Assembly: GCF_003990185.1 (NCBI RefSeq)
Contig: NZ_RZHF01000004.1
Coordinates: 62,001 to 126,000 of the forward strand
Length of the DNA stretch: 64,000 nt
Source: Vreelandella nanhaiensis
GTDB taxonomy: Bacteria; Pseudomonadota; Gammaproteobacteria; Pseudomonadales; Halomonadaceae
Direction: 5' to 3'
Part shown: positions 26,338 through 34,321 of the stretch, piece by piece
Layout: each line of letters starts with the position of its first letter
Position numbering within the stretch: the first letter of the stretch is position 1
Notes under the pieces: generated by a model
Databases searched by the model: none
Told to the model about the DNA's origin: nothing
Seen by the model: only the letters and a program-made list of their open reading frames with translations
Translations under genes and position numbers: made by a program

Positions 26338-27333
26338 CTAAAGCGTACCGCCACTTTCAATACGATACCCAAGATCAATAACGTTGCCAGCAGGTACTTC
26401 TCCCTGAATGCTGGCCAGCAAGGCTTTGGCTGCCGCCTCGCCAATCGCCTGGCGCGGTGTAATCACGCTGGCCAGACGTGGTGTCATCGCCTGCCCGACA
26501 TCATGGCCATGGAAACCGGCGATAGCCATTTGCCCAGGCACATCGATTCCCTGGCGCTGACATTCAAAGTACGCCCCTACGGCCACGTCATCGTTCGTGC
26601 AAAAGATACCGTCTGCTTCAGGGTGATCGCTTAAAATCTGTTTTAAAAGCGCCGACCCAACGCTATAAGAGGAGCGCTGGCTGCTATGGAGCGCGACCGG
26701 CGTCAAGGCGTGCGCTTCCATGGCTTGATAATAACCCTGCTCACGCTGCCGGGTTCGTTCATCCAACCGCACCCCCAGATAAATTACCCGACGCCGACCG
26801 TGGCGAATCATTTCACTGACCATATCAAAGGCGGCGTTAACATTATCGTAGCCCACCGCCTGCTGTAGCGCAGGGCGGTGGGTGTCCATGATTTCCACAA
26901 CAGGAATGCCGGCTGTTTCCAGCATACGTAGGCTGCGCTGGGTGTGATTACGATCCGAAAGAATGATCCCATCCACATTATAGGAAAGCAGCGAGGCCAG
27001 GCTACGCTCTTCAAGTTCCGGGCTATAGCCGTAGTGAGAAAGCATTAAATGGTAGCCAGCGGGCTCGGCATATGCCTCAATCCCGACGATGACATCGGCA
27101 AATACCTGGTTGGTCAACGAGGGCACCAGTACGCCAATGGAATGACTGGTCGCCCTGGAAAGCAAGTCAGGGGCCCGGTTGGGGATATAGCCTACCTTTT
27201 CTGCCGCACTGAAAATTCGCTCACGCAACCCTTCAGAAACGGTTTCCGGTGCTCTTAGACAGCGGCTGACCGTCATTTTGGTGGCTCCCACCTGGTCAGC
27301 AATATCTTGTAGCGTGGGTCTTTTTTTCTTCAA
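26338..27333 (-). CDS. gntR: gluconate utilisation repressor GntR (LacI family)
   Basis: LacI-type repressor relieved by gluconate. The TTG at 27333 is taken as start, giving 331 residues, the same length as E. coli GntR, and beginning KKKRPTLQDIADQVGATKMTVSR. It lies 13 bp after the gntK stop. The longer frame to 27390 would run into gntK. Similarity to E. coli GntR continues through YIPNRAPDLLS, IGVLVPSLTNQVFA, CTNDDVAVGAYFECQRQG and AIAGFHGHD. It forms an operon with gntK. GntR boxes upstream of gntK (28005) and of the permease operon (34266) are its likely targets. Confidence 0.93.
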   Translation of the reverse strand: MKKKRPTLQDIADQVGATKMTVSRCLRAPETVSEGLRERIFSAAEKVGYIPNRAPDLLSRATSHSIGVLVPSLTNQVFADVIVGIEAYAEPAGYHLMLSHYGYSPELEERSLASLLSYNVDGIILSDRNHTQRSLRMLETAGIPVVEIMDTHRPALQQAVGYDNVNAAFDMVSEMIRHGRRRVIYLGVRLDERTRQREQGYYQAMEAHALTPVALHSSQRSSYSVGSALLKQILSDHPEADGIFCTNDDVAVGAYFECQRQGIDVPGQMAIAGFHGHDVGQAMTPRLASVITPRQAIGEAAAKALLASIQGEVPAGNVIDLGYRIESGGTL

Positions 27334-27346
27334 ACGGCTACGGCCT

Positions 27347-27889
27347 CTATAGCAATGGAGTGCCTGGCGCGCGATTTGAAAAGCTGCCAAGCGTGTCGGT
27401 AAATCGGCTCACAATCTCCTCGGGAGAAAGTTCAATGGAGACGGTAAAGGCTTCATCGTCTCCCGGCGACTCCAGATCGGCTAACTGGCTGGCCAGCATA
27501 TTCTCGCCTTTAAAAAAGTGTCCTTCCCGCGTTTCCAGACGTTCGCGTAGCAGGTCGCGGCTGCCTTCCAGAAACAGAATTTTAAGCGCGGGGTCGCCTT
27601 TGCGCAGGCAGTCACGGTATCGCCATTTTAATCCTGAACAGGCAATGATCACGGTTTTATCCTGCTGGCGATATTTTGCAAATAGCCCGGCCAGCGTTTC
27701 AAGCCACCCCTGACGATCATCATCATTTAATGGCGTACCACTGGCCATTTTGGCCACGTTAGCGGGAGGATGATAGTCATCGCCGTCAATAAAGACAGCC
27801 CCCAGGGAGGATGCGACCTGTTTGCCAATCAAGGACTTCCCACACCCCGATGCCCCCATGACCAAAATACGATAAGAAGCGGGATTCAT
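27347..27889 (-). CDS. gntK: gluconokinase
   Basis: Phosphorylates D-gluconate to 6-phosphogluconate, feeding the Entner-Doudoroff or pentose phosphate pathway. From the ATG at 27889 (GGAG about 10 nt upstream) it has 180 residues, normal for GntK/IdnK. The P-loop is VMGASGCGKSLIGKQVA, followed by FIDGDDYHPPANVAKMASGTPLNDDDR and ACSGLKWRYRDCLR, all diagnostic. It shares an operon with gntR and carries a GntR box 115 bp upstream. Confidence 0.95.
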   Translation of the reverse strand: MNPASYRILVMGASGCGKSLIGKQVASSLGAVFIDGDDYHPPANVAKMASGTPLNDDDRQGWLETLAGLFAKYRQQDKTVIIACSGLKWRYRDCLRKGDPALKILFLEGSRDLLRERLETREGHFFKGENMLASQLADLESPGDDEAFTVSIELSPEEIVSRFTDTLGSFSNRAPGTPLL

Positions 27890-28004
27890 TGGATAATTTC
27901 TCCAGACATGCGGCCTATGCGCCCAAGGTTTCAAACCTTTATCGCCATAATGCCAGATAGGTGGCAGGATTGGATATTTAACGTACTCGTACAAACGCCG
28001 ACAT

Positions 28005-28018
28005 TGTTACCGGTAACA
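28005..28018. promoter_or_regulatory. GntR operator upstream of gntK-gntR
   Basis: A perfect 14-bp palindrome, TGTTACCGGTAACA, lies between gntK and the divergent ohrR. It fits the GntR box of enterics as I recall it and closely matches the element at 34266-34283 in front of the gluconate permease. Confidence 0.85.
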
Positions 28019-28150
28019 TACTAATAAGAGGCTAGCGAGCCGATTTAGCGGTGTCAAAGCAAAACCATCATTTTACGACCAACGTATAGGTCTGGTAAGC
28101 GAGGGCATGGCGCGCTACATTATCCCATCGCATCCCGTTCCGGAGCCGAT

Positions 28151-28600
28151 ATGCCCGCATTTGAGTCTTGCAGTGAGCTGGAGCTGGACCGCCAGCTCTG
28201 TTTTGCGCTGTACTCCACCTCGTTAACGATGACAAAAATCTATAAACCGCTTCTCAAGGAGTTAGGGCTTACCTATCCACAATATTTGGCCATGCTGGTG
28301 TTATGGCAACAGGATGGCATTACAGTAGGCATGTTAAGCAAGCGCCTGTTGACTGACCCAGGCTCGCTGACACCTTTACTTAAACGCCTTGAAGCTGACC
28401 AGCTATTGGTACGCCAGCGCAGCCGTCAGGATGAACGCATTGTGGAGCTATTCCTGACCGATAAGGGTCATGCACTGCGTGAGCAGGCACGGCATATCCC
28501 GAGTTGCATTATTAATGCCAGTGAAAAATCGGTAGAAACCCTGACTCAGTTGAAAGACGATCTCGTGCAGCTACGCAATAGTTTGCAAAAAGACAAATAA
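28151..28600 (+). CDS. ohrR: organic hydroperoxide sensor OhrR (MarR family)
   Basis: Redox-switched repressor of ohr, 149 residues. The sensing Cys is Cys17 in LDRQLCFALYSTS, and a second Cys119 suggests the two-Cys type, as in Xanthomonas OhrR. The winged helix region TYPQYLAMLVLWQQDGITVGML and LLTDPGSLTPLLKRLE is typical. Oxidation of Cys17 by organic peroxides should release DNA. It is followed after 115 bp by ohr on the same strand. Confidence 0.92.
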   Translation: MPAFESCSELELDRQLCFALYSTSLTMTKIYKPLLKELGLTYPQYLAMLVLWQQDGITVGMLSKRLLTDPGSLTPLLKRLEADQLLVRQRSRQDERIVELFLTDKGHALREQARHIPSCIINASEKSVETLTQLKDDLVQLRNSLQKDK

Positions 28601-28640
28601 TTTTTGAAAAGCACCGGCAAAAAGTTTACCGAAATTTATA

Positions 28641-28650
28641 TTGCGCGCAA
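28641..28650. promoter_or_regulatory. candidate OhrR operator in front of ohr
   Basis: The palindrome TTGCGCGCAA, inside an A/T-rich context (TTTATA before, AAATAA after), is centred between ohrR and ohr, where repression of ohr would be expected. The match to known OhrR sites is uncertain. Confidence 0.35.
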
Positions 28651-28715
28651 AAATAAGCTGCAATAAATTAAAACCAGAGCAGTATTTCAACCAAAAGCAG
28701 GAAAGGGAACTTGTT

Positions 28716-29141
28716 ATGTCTATCGAAAAAGTTGTTTACCGTGCCCATGCCACCGCAACTGGCGGCCGTGAAGGCCAAGCCAAATCCTCTGACGGCGCAT
28801 TGGATGTAAAACTTAGCACTCCCAAGGAGCTGGGCGGCGCAGGCGGCAACGGCACCAACCCCGAGCAACTCTTTGCGGCGGGCTACTCTGCCTGTTTTCT
28901 AGGTGCCCTGAAGCATGTTGCAAGCCAGGAGAAAGTAAAACTTCCCCAAGATGCCTCTATTGAAGGTAGCGTAGGTATTGGTGCCATTCCCACCGGTTTT
29001 GGTATTGAAGTCGAGCTTACAATCAGCTTGCCGGGTCTTGAAAAGAGCGTCGCCCAGAATCTGGTCGACAAGGCTCACGTTGTTTGCCCCTACTCTAACG
29101 CTACGCGTGGCAACATTGAGGTTACGCTGACGCTGGCTTGA
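28716..29141 (+). CDS. ohr: organic hydroperoxide resistance protein Ohr
   Basis: Lipoyl-dependent peroxidase that detoxifies fatty-acid and other organic hydroperoxides. The ATG at 28716 has AAGGGAAC upstream and gives 141 residues, the normal size; the frame extends upstream without signal. The active-site cysteines are Cys60 ([16 protein letters not shown]) and Cys124 ([14 protein letters not shown]). It starts with [16 protein letters not shown], diagnostic of Ohr. Controlled by the adjacent OhrR. Confidence 0.95.
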   Translation: MSIEKVVYRAHATATGGREGQAKSSDGALDVKLSTPKELGGAGGNGTNPEQLFAAGYSACFLGALKHVASQEKVKLPQDASIEGSVGIGAIPTGFGIEVELTISLPGLEKSVAQNLVDKAHVVCPYSNATRGNIEVTLTLA

Positions 29142-29148
29142 GTCTGAT

Positions 29149-29844
29149 TTAACTATCCAGCGCTCGTGCGACCGCCCTGCTTGCATGCAGGGCAGTGGTG
29201 TCATAAAGCTTCACGTGCGTATGCGACTGCTCGACCAGCAGTGCGATCTCGGTACAGCCCAGGATAACCGCCTGAGCACCCTGCTCGTGCAAATGATCAA
29301 TGACCTCAAGATAACGTTGACGAGAATCGTCGTTTACTTCTCCCTGACACAGCTCATCGAAAATAATGCGATGCACGGTCGTCCGCTCGGCCTCAGCCGG
29401 GACAATGACCTCAATGCCGAACTTATCCTGCAAACGCGCCTTATAGAAATCCTGCTCCATGGTGAAACGTGTACCCAGCAAGCCTACGCGGGTAATGCCA
29501 TCCTTCTGTAACTGCTCGGCTGTCGCATCGGCAATATGCAACAATGGAATCCTAATGGCCTGCTCAATGGCCGGAGCCACTTTATGCATGGTGTTGGTGG
29601 CCAGGAGTAAAAAATCAGCCCCGGCCCGCTCCACCGCCAGGGCAGCTTCAGCGAGTATCTTTCCAGCTTTCTCCCAGTCGCCTTGTTGCTGCAGGGTTTC
29701 GATTTCTGCGAAATCCACGCTGAACATGACGATCCTGGCTGAGTGAAAGCCGCCTAGCGCCTGCTTTACGCCTTCATTCAAAGCGCGGTAATAGCTCTGC
29801 GTTGATTCCCAGCTCATTCCGCCCAGCACGCCAATTACCTGCAT
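29149..29844 (-). CDS. aspartate/glutamate racemase family protein, YgeA-like
   Basis: Cofactor-independent amino-acid racemase of 231 residues. The two catalytic positions are Thr83 (LATNTMHK) and Cys197 (VILGCTEI). The usual first Cys is replaced by Thr, exactly as in E. coli YgeA, the L-Asp/Glu-specific enzyme (EcL-DER). It should therefore act mainly on one enantiomer. It may supply or recycle D-amino acids. Convergent with ohr, 7 bp apart. Confidence 0.88.
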   Translation of the reverse strand: MQVIGVLGGMSWESTQSYYRALNEGVKQALGGFHSARIVMFSVDFAEIETLQQQGDWEKAGKILAEAALAVERAGADFLLLATNTMHKVAPAIEQAIRIPLLHIADATAEQLQKDGITRVGLLGTRFTMEQDFYKARLQDKFGIEVIVPAEAERTTVHRIIFDELCQGEVNDDSRQRYLEVIDHLHEQGAQAVILGCTEIALLVEQSHTHVKLYDTTALHASRAVARALDS

Positions 29845-30018
29845 TGTGCCTCCTTGCTTCTTTACAGATTTATTTTATTAACCGGCTAATAACATACCCT
29901 CTTGTACTCGTTTCTTACTACCCTCATAAAGCACTTAGTAAGGAATTACCCATGATGCCAAAGGAGAGATCACTCTGGTTTTTAGGCATTACCCCACTAA
30001 CGAAACAGCGAGGCAATG

Positions 30019-30879
30019 ATGAGCGATACGTCCTATACCCCACCACACGTTTGGAAATGGGAACCCGGCAATGGCGGAAAGTTTGCCAACATTAACCGCC
30101 CTGTTGCAGGACCAACCCATGATAAAGCGCTGCCTGTTGGCAAGCATCCGCTACAGCTCTACTCGCTGGGAACTCCTAACGGTGTAAAAGTGACCGTTAT
30201 GCTTGAGGAGCTTTTGGAAAAAGGCATCAAAGAAGCTGAATACGATGCTTATTTAATCCAGATTGGTGAAGGCGATCAGTTCGGTAGTGGCTTTGTGGAT
30301 GTAAACCCTAACTCCAAAATCCCCGCGCTGATGGATCACAGCACTAATCCGCCTCAGCGTGTTTTTGAATCTGGCGCCATTCTTCTCTACCTGGCTGAAA
30401 AATTTTCCGCTTTCCTGCCAAGCGACCCGGCCAAGCGTACCGAGTGCCTTTCCTGGCTTTTCTGGCAAATGGGTAGCGCCCCTATACTGGGCGGCGGCTT
30501 TGGTCACTTCTATGCTTACGCACCTGAAAAGTACCAGTACCCTATAGACCGTTACACCATGGAAGTGAAACGCCAGCTGGATGTGTTGGACCGTCATCTA
30601 GCCAACAACCGCTATATGGCTGGCGATGAATACTCCATCGCCGATATGGCTATCCACCCTTGGTATGGCGCGCTGGTCACCAATCGCATTTATGAAGCGG
30701 CTGAATTTCTGGAAGCTCATACATACAAGAACGTGCTGCGCTGGGCTGAAGAGATCGATACTCGCCCGGCCGTTAAGCGAGGCCGCATGGTTAACCGCAC
30801 CTTTGGTGAACCCAGCGAGCAGTTGCACGAACGCCACGATGCCAGCGATTTTGAGCATAAAACCCAGGACAAGATCTAG
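30019..30879 (+). CDS. yghU: glutathione-dependent disulfide-bond oxidoreductase YghU (GST Nu class)
   Basis: GST-fold enzyme that binds two glutathiones and reduces disulfides or organic hydroperoxides. It is about 286 residues and closely follows E. coli YghU: FANINRPVAGPTHDKALPVGKHPLQLYSLGTPNGVKVTVMLEE, then FGSGFVDVNPNSKIPAL, RVFESGAILLYLAEKF, and the end QLHERHDASDFE. The second ATG (30019) is preferred because its distance from GAGG is better than that of the first (30016). Monocistronic with a strong terminator. Confidence 0.93.
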   Translation: MSDTSYTPPHVWKWEPGNGGKFANINRPVAGPTHDKALPVGKHPLQLYSLGTPNGVKVTVMLEELLEKGIKEAEYDAYLIQIGEGDQFGSGFVDVNPNSKIPALMDHSTNPPQRVFESGAILLYLAEKFSAFLPSDPAKRTECLSWLFWQMGSAPILGGGFGHFYAYAPEKYQYPIDRYTMEVKRQLDVLDRHLANNRYMAGDEYSIADMAIHPWYGALVTNRIYEAAEFLEAHTYKNVLRWAEEIDTRPAVKRGRMVNRTFGEPSEQLHERHDASDFEHKTQDKI

Positions 30880-30905
30880 CGACACCGCTAAGAATGCAGA
30901 AACAC

Positions 30906-30931
30906 AAAAGCGGCCCCGAGGGGCCGCTTTT
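30906..30931 (+). terminator. bidirectional rho-independent terminator
   Basis: AAAAGCGGCCCC and GGGGCCGCTTTT form a nearly continuous stem with a minimal loop, flanked by A on the left and T on the right. It serves yghU and probably also the convergent YetF gene. Confidence 0.92.
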
Positions 30932-30980
30932 GATCTGTACGCAGCACTGGATTAAAAAGGAAGAACGCTAGCCGCTTACT

Positions 30981-31505
30981 TCAGCGGTCTAGCTGACGCA
31001 CCCCTTCAAGGCTCGAATCAGCACGGGAATCACCCTTTTTGACCACGCTTAATGAGCCATCGGTTTCCAGAATAACCGCATGCGCTTCGCTTACACAGCC
31101 AAGACCATTGCTACGGATTGCGGCACGCACTTCATCATGGGTAACGCGAGCCTCCCGCAGCGCTTTGGTAAGAAACTCACCACGATAAAGCAGCATTAAA
31201 GGCTCGCCGGTCACCAAGCGCTTTACCCAGCGCTTGCGTACGCTTAGCCAGGTTATCGCAAACTGCAGAAAGATCAGCAGCCCCAGTGCAAGTGCGCCTT
31301 CGGCCAGGGCAACGTCCTTGGAAAGCAGGATTGTCGCAAGCGTTGAGCCAAGCGCCACGGTTACGATAAGGTCAAACGCATTCATCTTGGAAAGCGTCCG
31401 GTTACCTGAAAGGCGCAGAAACAACACTAGTACGCCATATGCCAGCAAACCAATAATGAGCGTACGAAAAAGATTTTCCCAACCGTTAAAAAATATAGAA
31501 TCCAT
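30981..31505 (-). CDS. YetF-family (DUF421) membrane protein
   Basis: A 174-residue protein with three hydrophobic helices in the first 90 residues and a cytoplasmic domain. Typical motifs are LFLRLSGNRTLSKMNAFDLIVTVALGSTLATILLS and later RGEFLTKALREARVTHDEVRAAIRSNGL. Related Bacillus proteins (YetF, YrbG, YdfS) support spore germination by anchoring a receptor. The role in gram-negative bacteria is unknown. The last 15 residues are variable. Confidence 0.85.
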   Translation of the reverse strand: MDSIFFNGWENLFRTLIIGLLAYGVLVLFLRLSGNRTLSKMNAFDLIVTVALGSTLATILLSKDVALAEGALALGLLIFLQFAITWLSVRKRWVKRLVTGEPLMLLYRGEFLTKALREARVTHDEVRAAIRSNGLGCVSEAHAVILETDGSLSVVKKGDSRADSSLEGVRQLDR

Positions 31506-31604
31506 AACGTCCTTGTCGCAGGCACGCAGTGTGCCGAAGAGTGAAAGCCTGTTACTACTGACAAACTAGCGGCTATTCAAGCTGTCCGCCAGTATCTGGC
31601 CGGG

Positions 31605-31928
31605 TCAGGCGTCGTGCTGTTTCCACCAGGCGGCATATGAACTGTTGTGCGGTGCCTTACCAGTTTCATCAGGCGCGCCATCCTCCCACCATACAGGCCC
31701 GCGTTCGCCCAGCGCTTCTTTGGCGGCCTGTACACGCTCACGAGCTTTACGCAACGCTTCATCATTGTCTTGGTTTTTGGCACGCTTCACTGCACGGCGG
31801 GCATCCATAAGCGCATTGACATGGGTTTGCCGCTCATCTTCGCTCAAACGAGGATCGGTGCAGCGCCACAGGCGGTTTTTAGCAATGAAATAGCGCCCGT
31901 CAGGCGTATGCGGATAGGGGTTGGCCAT
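31605..31928 (-). CDS. conserved hypothetical protein with PYPHTPDGRYF N-terminus
   Basis: A 107-residue protein. The start at 31928 has GGAGGAG directly upstream; the frame continues to 32045, but only overlaps the end of lpxR in another frame. It begins MANPYPHTPDGRYFIAKNRLWRCTDP, then a charged helical middle rich in Ala/Arg/Lys, and GERGPVWWEDGAPDETG. I recall similar short proteins in Pseudomonas and Halomonas, all of unknown function. It follows lpxR by 52 bp on the same strand and may be co-transcribed. Confidence 0.75.
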   Translation of the reverse strand: MANPYPHTPDGRYFIAKNRLWRCTDPRLSEDERQTHVNALMDARRAVKRAKNQDNDEALRKARERVQAAKEALGERGPVWWEDGAPDETGKAPHNSSYAAWWKQHDA

Positions 31929-31980
31929 GCACTCCTCCGGGTTGCCGGTAGCCACGCTGGCTTGCGCGGCCAGGCTGGCT

Positions 31981-32973
31981 CTAGAAGCTTCTTGAAAGCG
32001 TGATGGCGCCGTACTTGTCCTGCTTGTCCTGCCCATCGAATTCACGCGTGCGCTGAACCGCAGCGTACGTCACCTGCCACTCATCCCAGGCAAGTGCGAA
32101 ACCTGCGGCAGCTTCGCCTACCCACTCTTTGCGATCAACCGAGTGGCTATTGGAGAACACGTTGCCATCCAGCGTTAAGTTGTGCGCCACATAATAGCCT
32201 TCGACATTGGCAAATAAGTACCACTGCCAGCCGGTCGTGCTTATCATACGGCCACGGTTACCCGGGTTAGGCGTGAGCGTTGGGATACCACTAGCCTCGT
32301 CGCCCCAGCGCACGCCATAACCCGCGCTTGCGTAGGTATTGAGATTACCCAGCGCAACGCTGACGCCAGGGCCATGAGCCAGTCGCTTACCGGCGAAAGG
32401 CACGTTATGCCACCATTGACGACGCATGGTCATGTTAAGCAGCGGCTCGTCGCTTAACTGGTTGCCCCAGCCACGAGGCCGGTCACTATTGGTGATATGG
32501 TGCACTTCACGCTGAATGCTATCGGCAAGCGATGAAGGGCCTACCAGGCCAACGTCCAGGTGCAGGTCGGTTGCCTGCTGCCAGCTATTACCTACCGGAA
32601 CATCCTCATAAAGCGACATGCCTACATACACTAGGCCCGCATAGGGACGGTCATCTTCAATCAGCTCGGGGCGCTGAATGTTGTCCGGTGTATAAATCTG
32701 ATGCATCAGCCGAAAGGCCACCGAGTCTGCCTGACCGATCACGCTATCGGGCAACGACGTTGCCAAACGCTGCGTCCAGTTTTCAGGACTGGGTTTAAAC
32801 GCCCAGTTAATCTCGAAACCACTGGTGAAATGGCCATCATCACTGCTAGCCATACCATCGTTTTCATGTTTGATGGAAAGAACGTTGTTATCTGCACTTG
32901 CCAATAAAGGTAATAGGCTTAATGCGGCCATGAGAAAAAACTGGCGCCAGCGTAGCAGGCAAGGGTTATGCAT
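31981..32973 (-). CDS. lpxR: outer-membrane lipid A 3'-O-deacylase, LpxR family
   Basis: Outer-membrane beta-barrel enzyme that removes the 3'-acyloxyacyl chain of lipid A. The ATG at 32973 has AAGGA 7 nt upstream and begins a signal peptide ending LASADN. Family motifs are KHENDGMASSDDGHFTSGFEI (catalytic Asn and Asp region), DDRPYAGLVYVG, and VGLVGPSSLADSIQREVHHI (active-site His). It ends with Phe (TLSRSF), the signal for barrel insertion. At 330 residues it matches Salmonella LpxR. Such deacylation lowers endotoxicity in pathogens; here it more likely tunes envelope packing (inference). Confidence 0.9.
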   Translation of the reverse strand: MHNPCLLRWRQFFLMAALSLLPLLASADNNVLSIKHENDGMASSDDGHFTSGFEINWAFKPSPENWTQRLATSLPDSVIGQADSVAFRLMHQIYTPDNIQRPELIEDDRPYAGLVYVGMSLYEDVPVGNSWQQATDLHLDVGLVGPSSLADSIQREVHHITNSDRPRGWGNQLSDEPLLNMTMRRQWWHNVPFAGKRLAHGPGVSVALGNLNTYASAGYGVRWGDEASGIPTLTPNPGNRGRMISTTGWQWYLFANVEGYYVAHNLTLDGNVFSNSHSVDRKEWVGEAAAGFALAWDEWQVTYAAVQRTREFDGQDKQDKYGAITLSRSF

Positions 32974-33239
32974 TGCTCGTTCCTTGAGTAGAGAGGGCAA
33001 AGGGCGTTAGCGCCTGGAACAAGCGCCAACAAACATTTCTGATTGTATGTAAAAATGCAAAAACATAGCAAGCAAACGTTCCTTTTTTCTTTCCAGATTT
33101 TTTGCCTTGAAGAAGCAATTCTGCAAGTCTTGCTGAATGTTTTTTACCCTTGGTTAACCATAACTTTTAATGATATTTAGTGATGACAGCTATACCAGTT
33201 GCTTCCTATAGGGTAGTAGAACTCTTCAAAGTTTGAAGC

Positions 33240-33779
33240 TTAACGATCACCTAAAAGCCACTGAGGCGTGATTTCATGCTGGCCATTTTCATCGGTGATA
33301 TAAAGCGACCCTTCACTTACCATAACCGCCCAGTTAATGGCACGTGGCAGCTCTTGGGCAATCGTCGACAGAGCCTCTTGAGGCAAGGCCGCCACATGAA
33401 CATTTTTAAGCGTCATGACGCTTGGCAATACTTTGTTTTCCCACACATCAATACGTCCGTAAGCCAGCAGCGATACGCGCTCGGCGCGGCGTGAGCACCA
33501 GGTCAGGCGTTCGGCATCGGGCAAACCCACCTCGATCCAGTGAAGAACTCGGCCATCCAGACTCTTCTCCCACAGCGCCGGCTCATCCACATCAGAAAGC
33601 CCCCGCCCGAAGGCCAGCGATTCGCTGTACCACAGCACGTAAGCAATCAGGCGTGCACTCATCCTCTCTTCAGTCTCAGAGGGGTGGCGTGCAATGGTAA
33701 AACGCAGGGTTTCATATACCCCGCGATCCAGATCGGTGAGATTGATGTCTACTTTATAGGGTGTCGCACTTAATGCCAT
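33240..33779 (-). CDS. yaeQ: YaeQ family protein
   Basis: A 179-residue protein from the ATG at 33779; the frame extends 4 residues further. Similarity to YaeQ is clear in MALSATPYKVDINLTDLDRGVYE, ARHPSETEERMSARLIAYVL and the WIEVGLPDAERL segment. YaeQ has a PD-(D/E)XK nuclease-like fold. It was once proposed as an RfaH analogue, but its function is unsettled. It lies in a minus-strand run with the GST remnant, and no partner is evident. Confidence 0.88.
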   Translation of the reverse strand: MALSATPYKVDINLTDLDRGVYETLRFTIARHPSETEERMSARLIAYVLWYSESLAFGRGLSDVDEPALWEKSLDGRVLHWIEVGLPDAERLTWCSRRAERVSLLAYGRIDVWENKVLPSVMTLKNVHVAALPQEALSTIAQELPRAINWAVMVSEGSLYITDENGQHEITPQWLLGDR

Positions 33780-33851
33780 TGGTGTATCCACAGATAAATT
33801 TTGGCCAGTTTACCTGATGCCTAGCCCGATAGGTGGCAGGCGGTGCGATAA

Positions 33852-34103
33852 TCAGCAGTTAACGTGCCCTGCATTAACGTGCTCGGCAATGGCGAGCGAG
33901 TCCCAAACCATAATATCGCCATCTACCAGACAGGGCACCAATCCAGAAGGAGAGAAGCGCATAAAGGTTTCCCGGCTGGCCCCCGCCCCACCTTTGAACG
34001 GCACTAGATGTTCGTTAAAAGGAGTGCTCAGCGCTTGCATCAACACCCAAGGGCGCAGTGACCAAGATGAGTAGTTTTTATTAGCGATATACAGATCTGG
34101 CAT
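33852..34103 (-). pseudogene. truncated glutathione S-transferase (N-terminal domain only)
   Basis: About 83 codons starting MPDLYIANKNYSSWSLRPWVLMQ encode only the thioredoxin-like N-terminal domain of a GST, up to DSLAIAEHV. A full GST of this kind has about 200-220 residues. The frame then leaves the family (NAGHVNC) and stops. The 70 bp to yaeQ show nothing of the C-terminal helical domain in any frame. It is therefore a 3'-deleted gene. A CACGTTAA direct repeat sits at the end of the homology and may mark the deletion point. Confidence 0.8.
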
Positions 34104-34265
34104 GAGCACATCCTTCTAACAAGAAGAGAGAGTCGTTCTGGACAAAGTATATATACAAGACAGCTGCCTTTGTCTGCTCGCCTATTCTGGTTTCTCATCT
34201 GCTCCGTCTTAAACCAAGGTCGTGTGTTTAACGCTTGCCTTCATGTTCTAACATGCTGACGACGC

Positions 34266-34283
34266 AATGTTACCGATAACATT
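34266..34283. promoter_or_regulatory. GntR operator upstream of the gluconate/idonate operon
   Basis: AATGTTACCGATAACATT has perfect 7-bp arms around a CCGA centre, 38 bp before the permease start. It is the same type of element as the palindrome at 28005 in front of gntK, supporting control of both loci by the GntR encoded at 26338. Confidence 0.85.
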
Positions 34284-34321
34284 AATACTCGGTTCGACAA
34301 CACTTACCCTGGAGCACGCAC

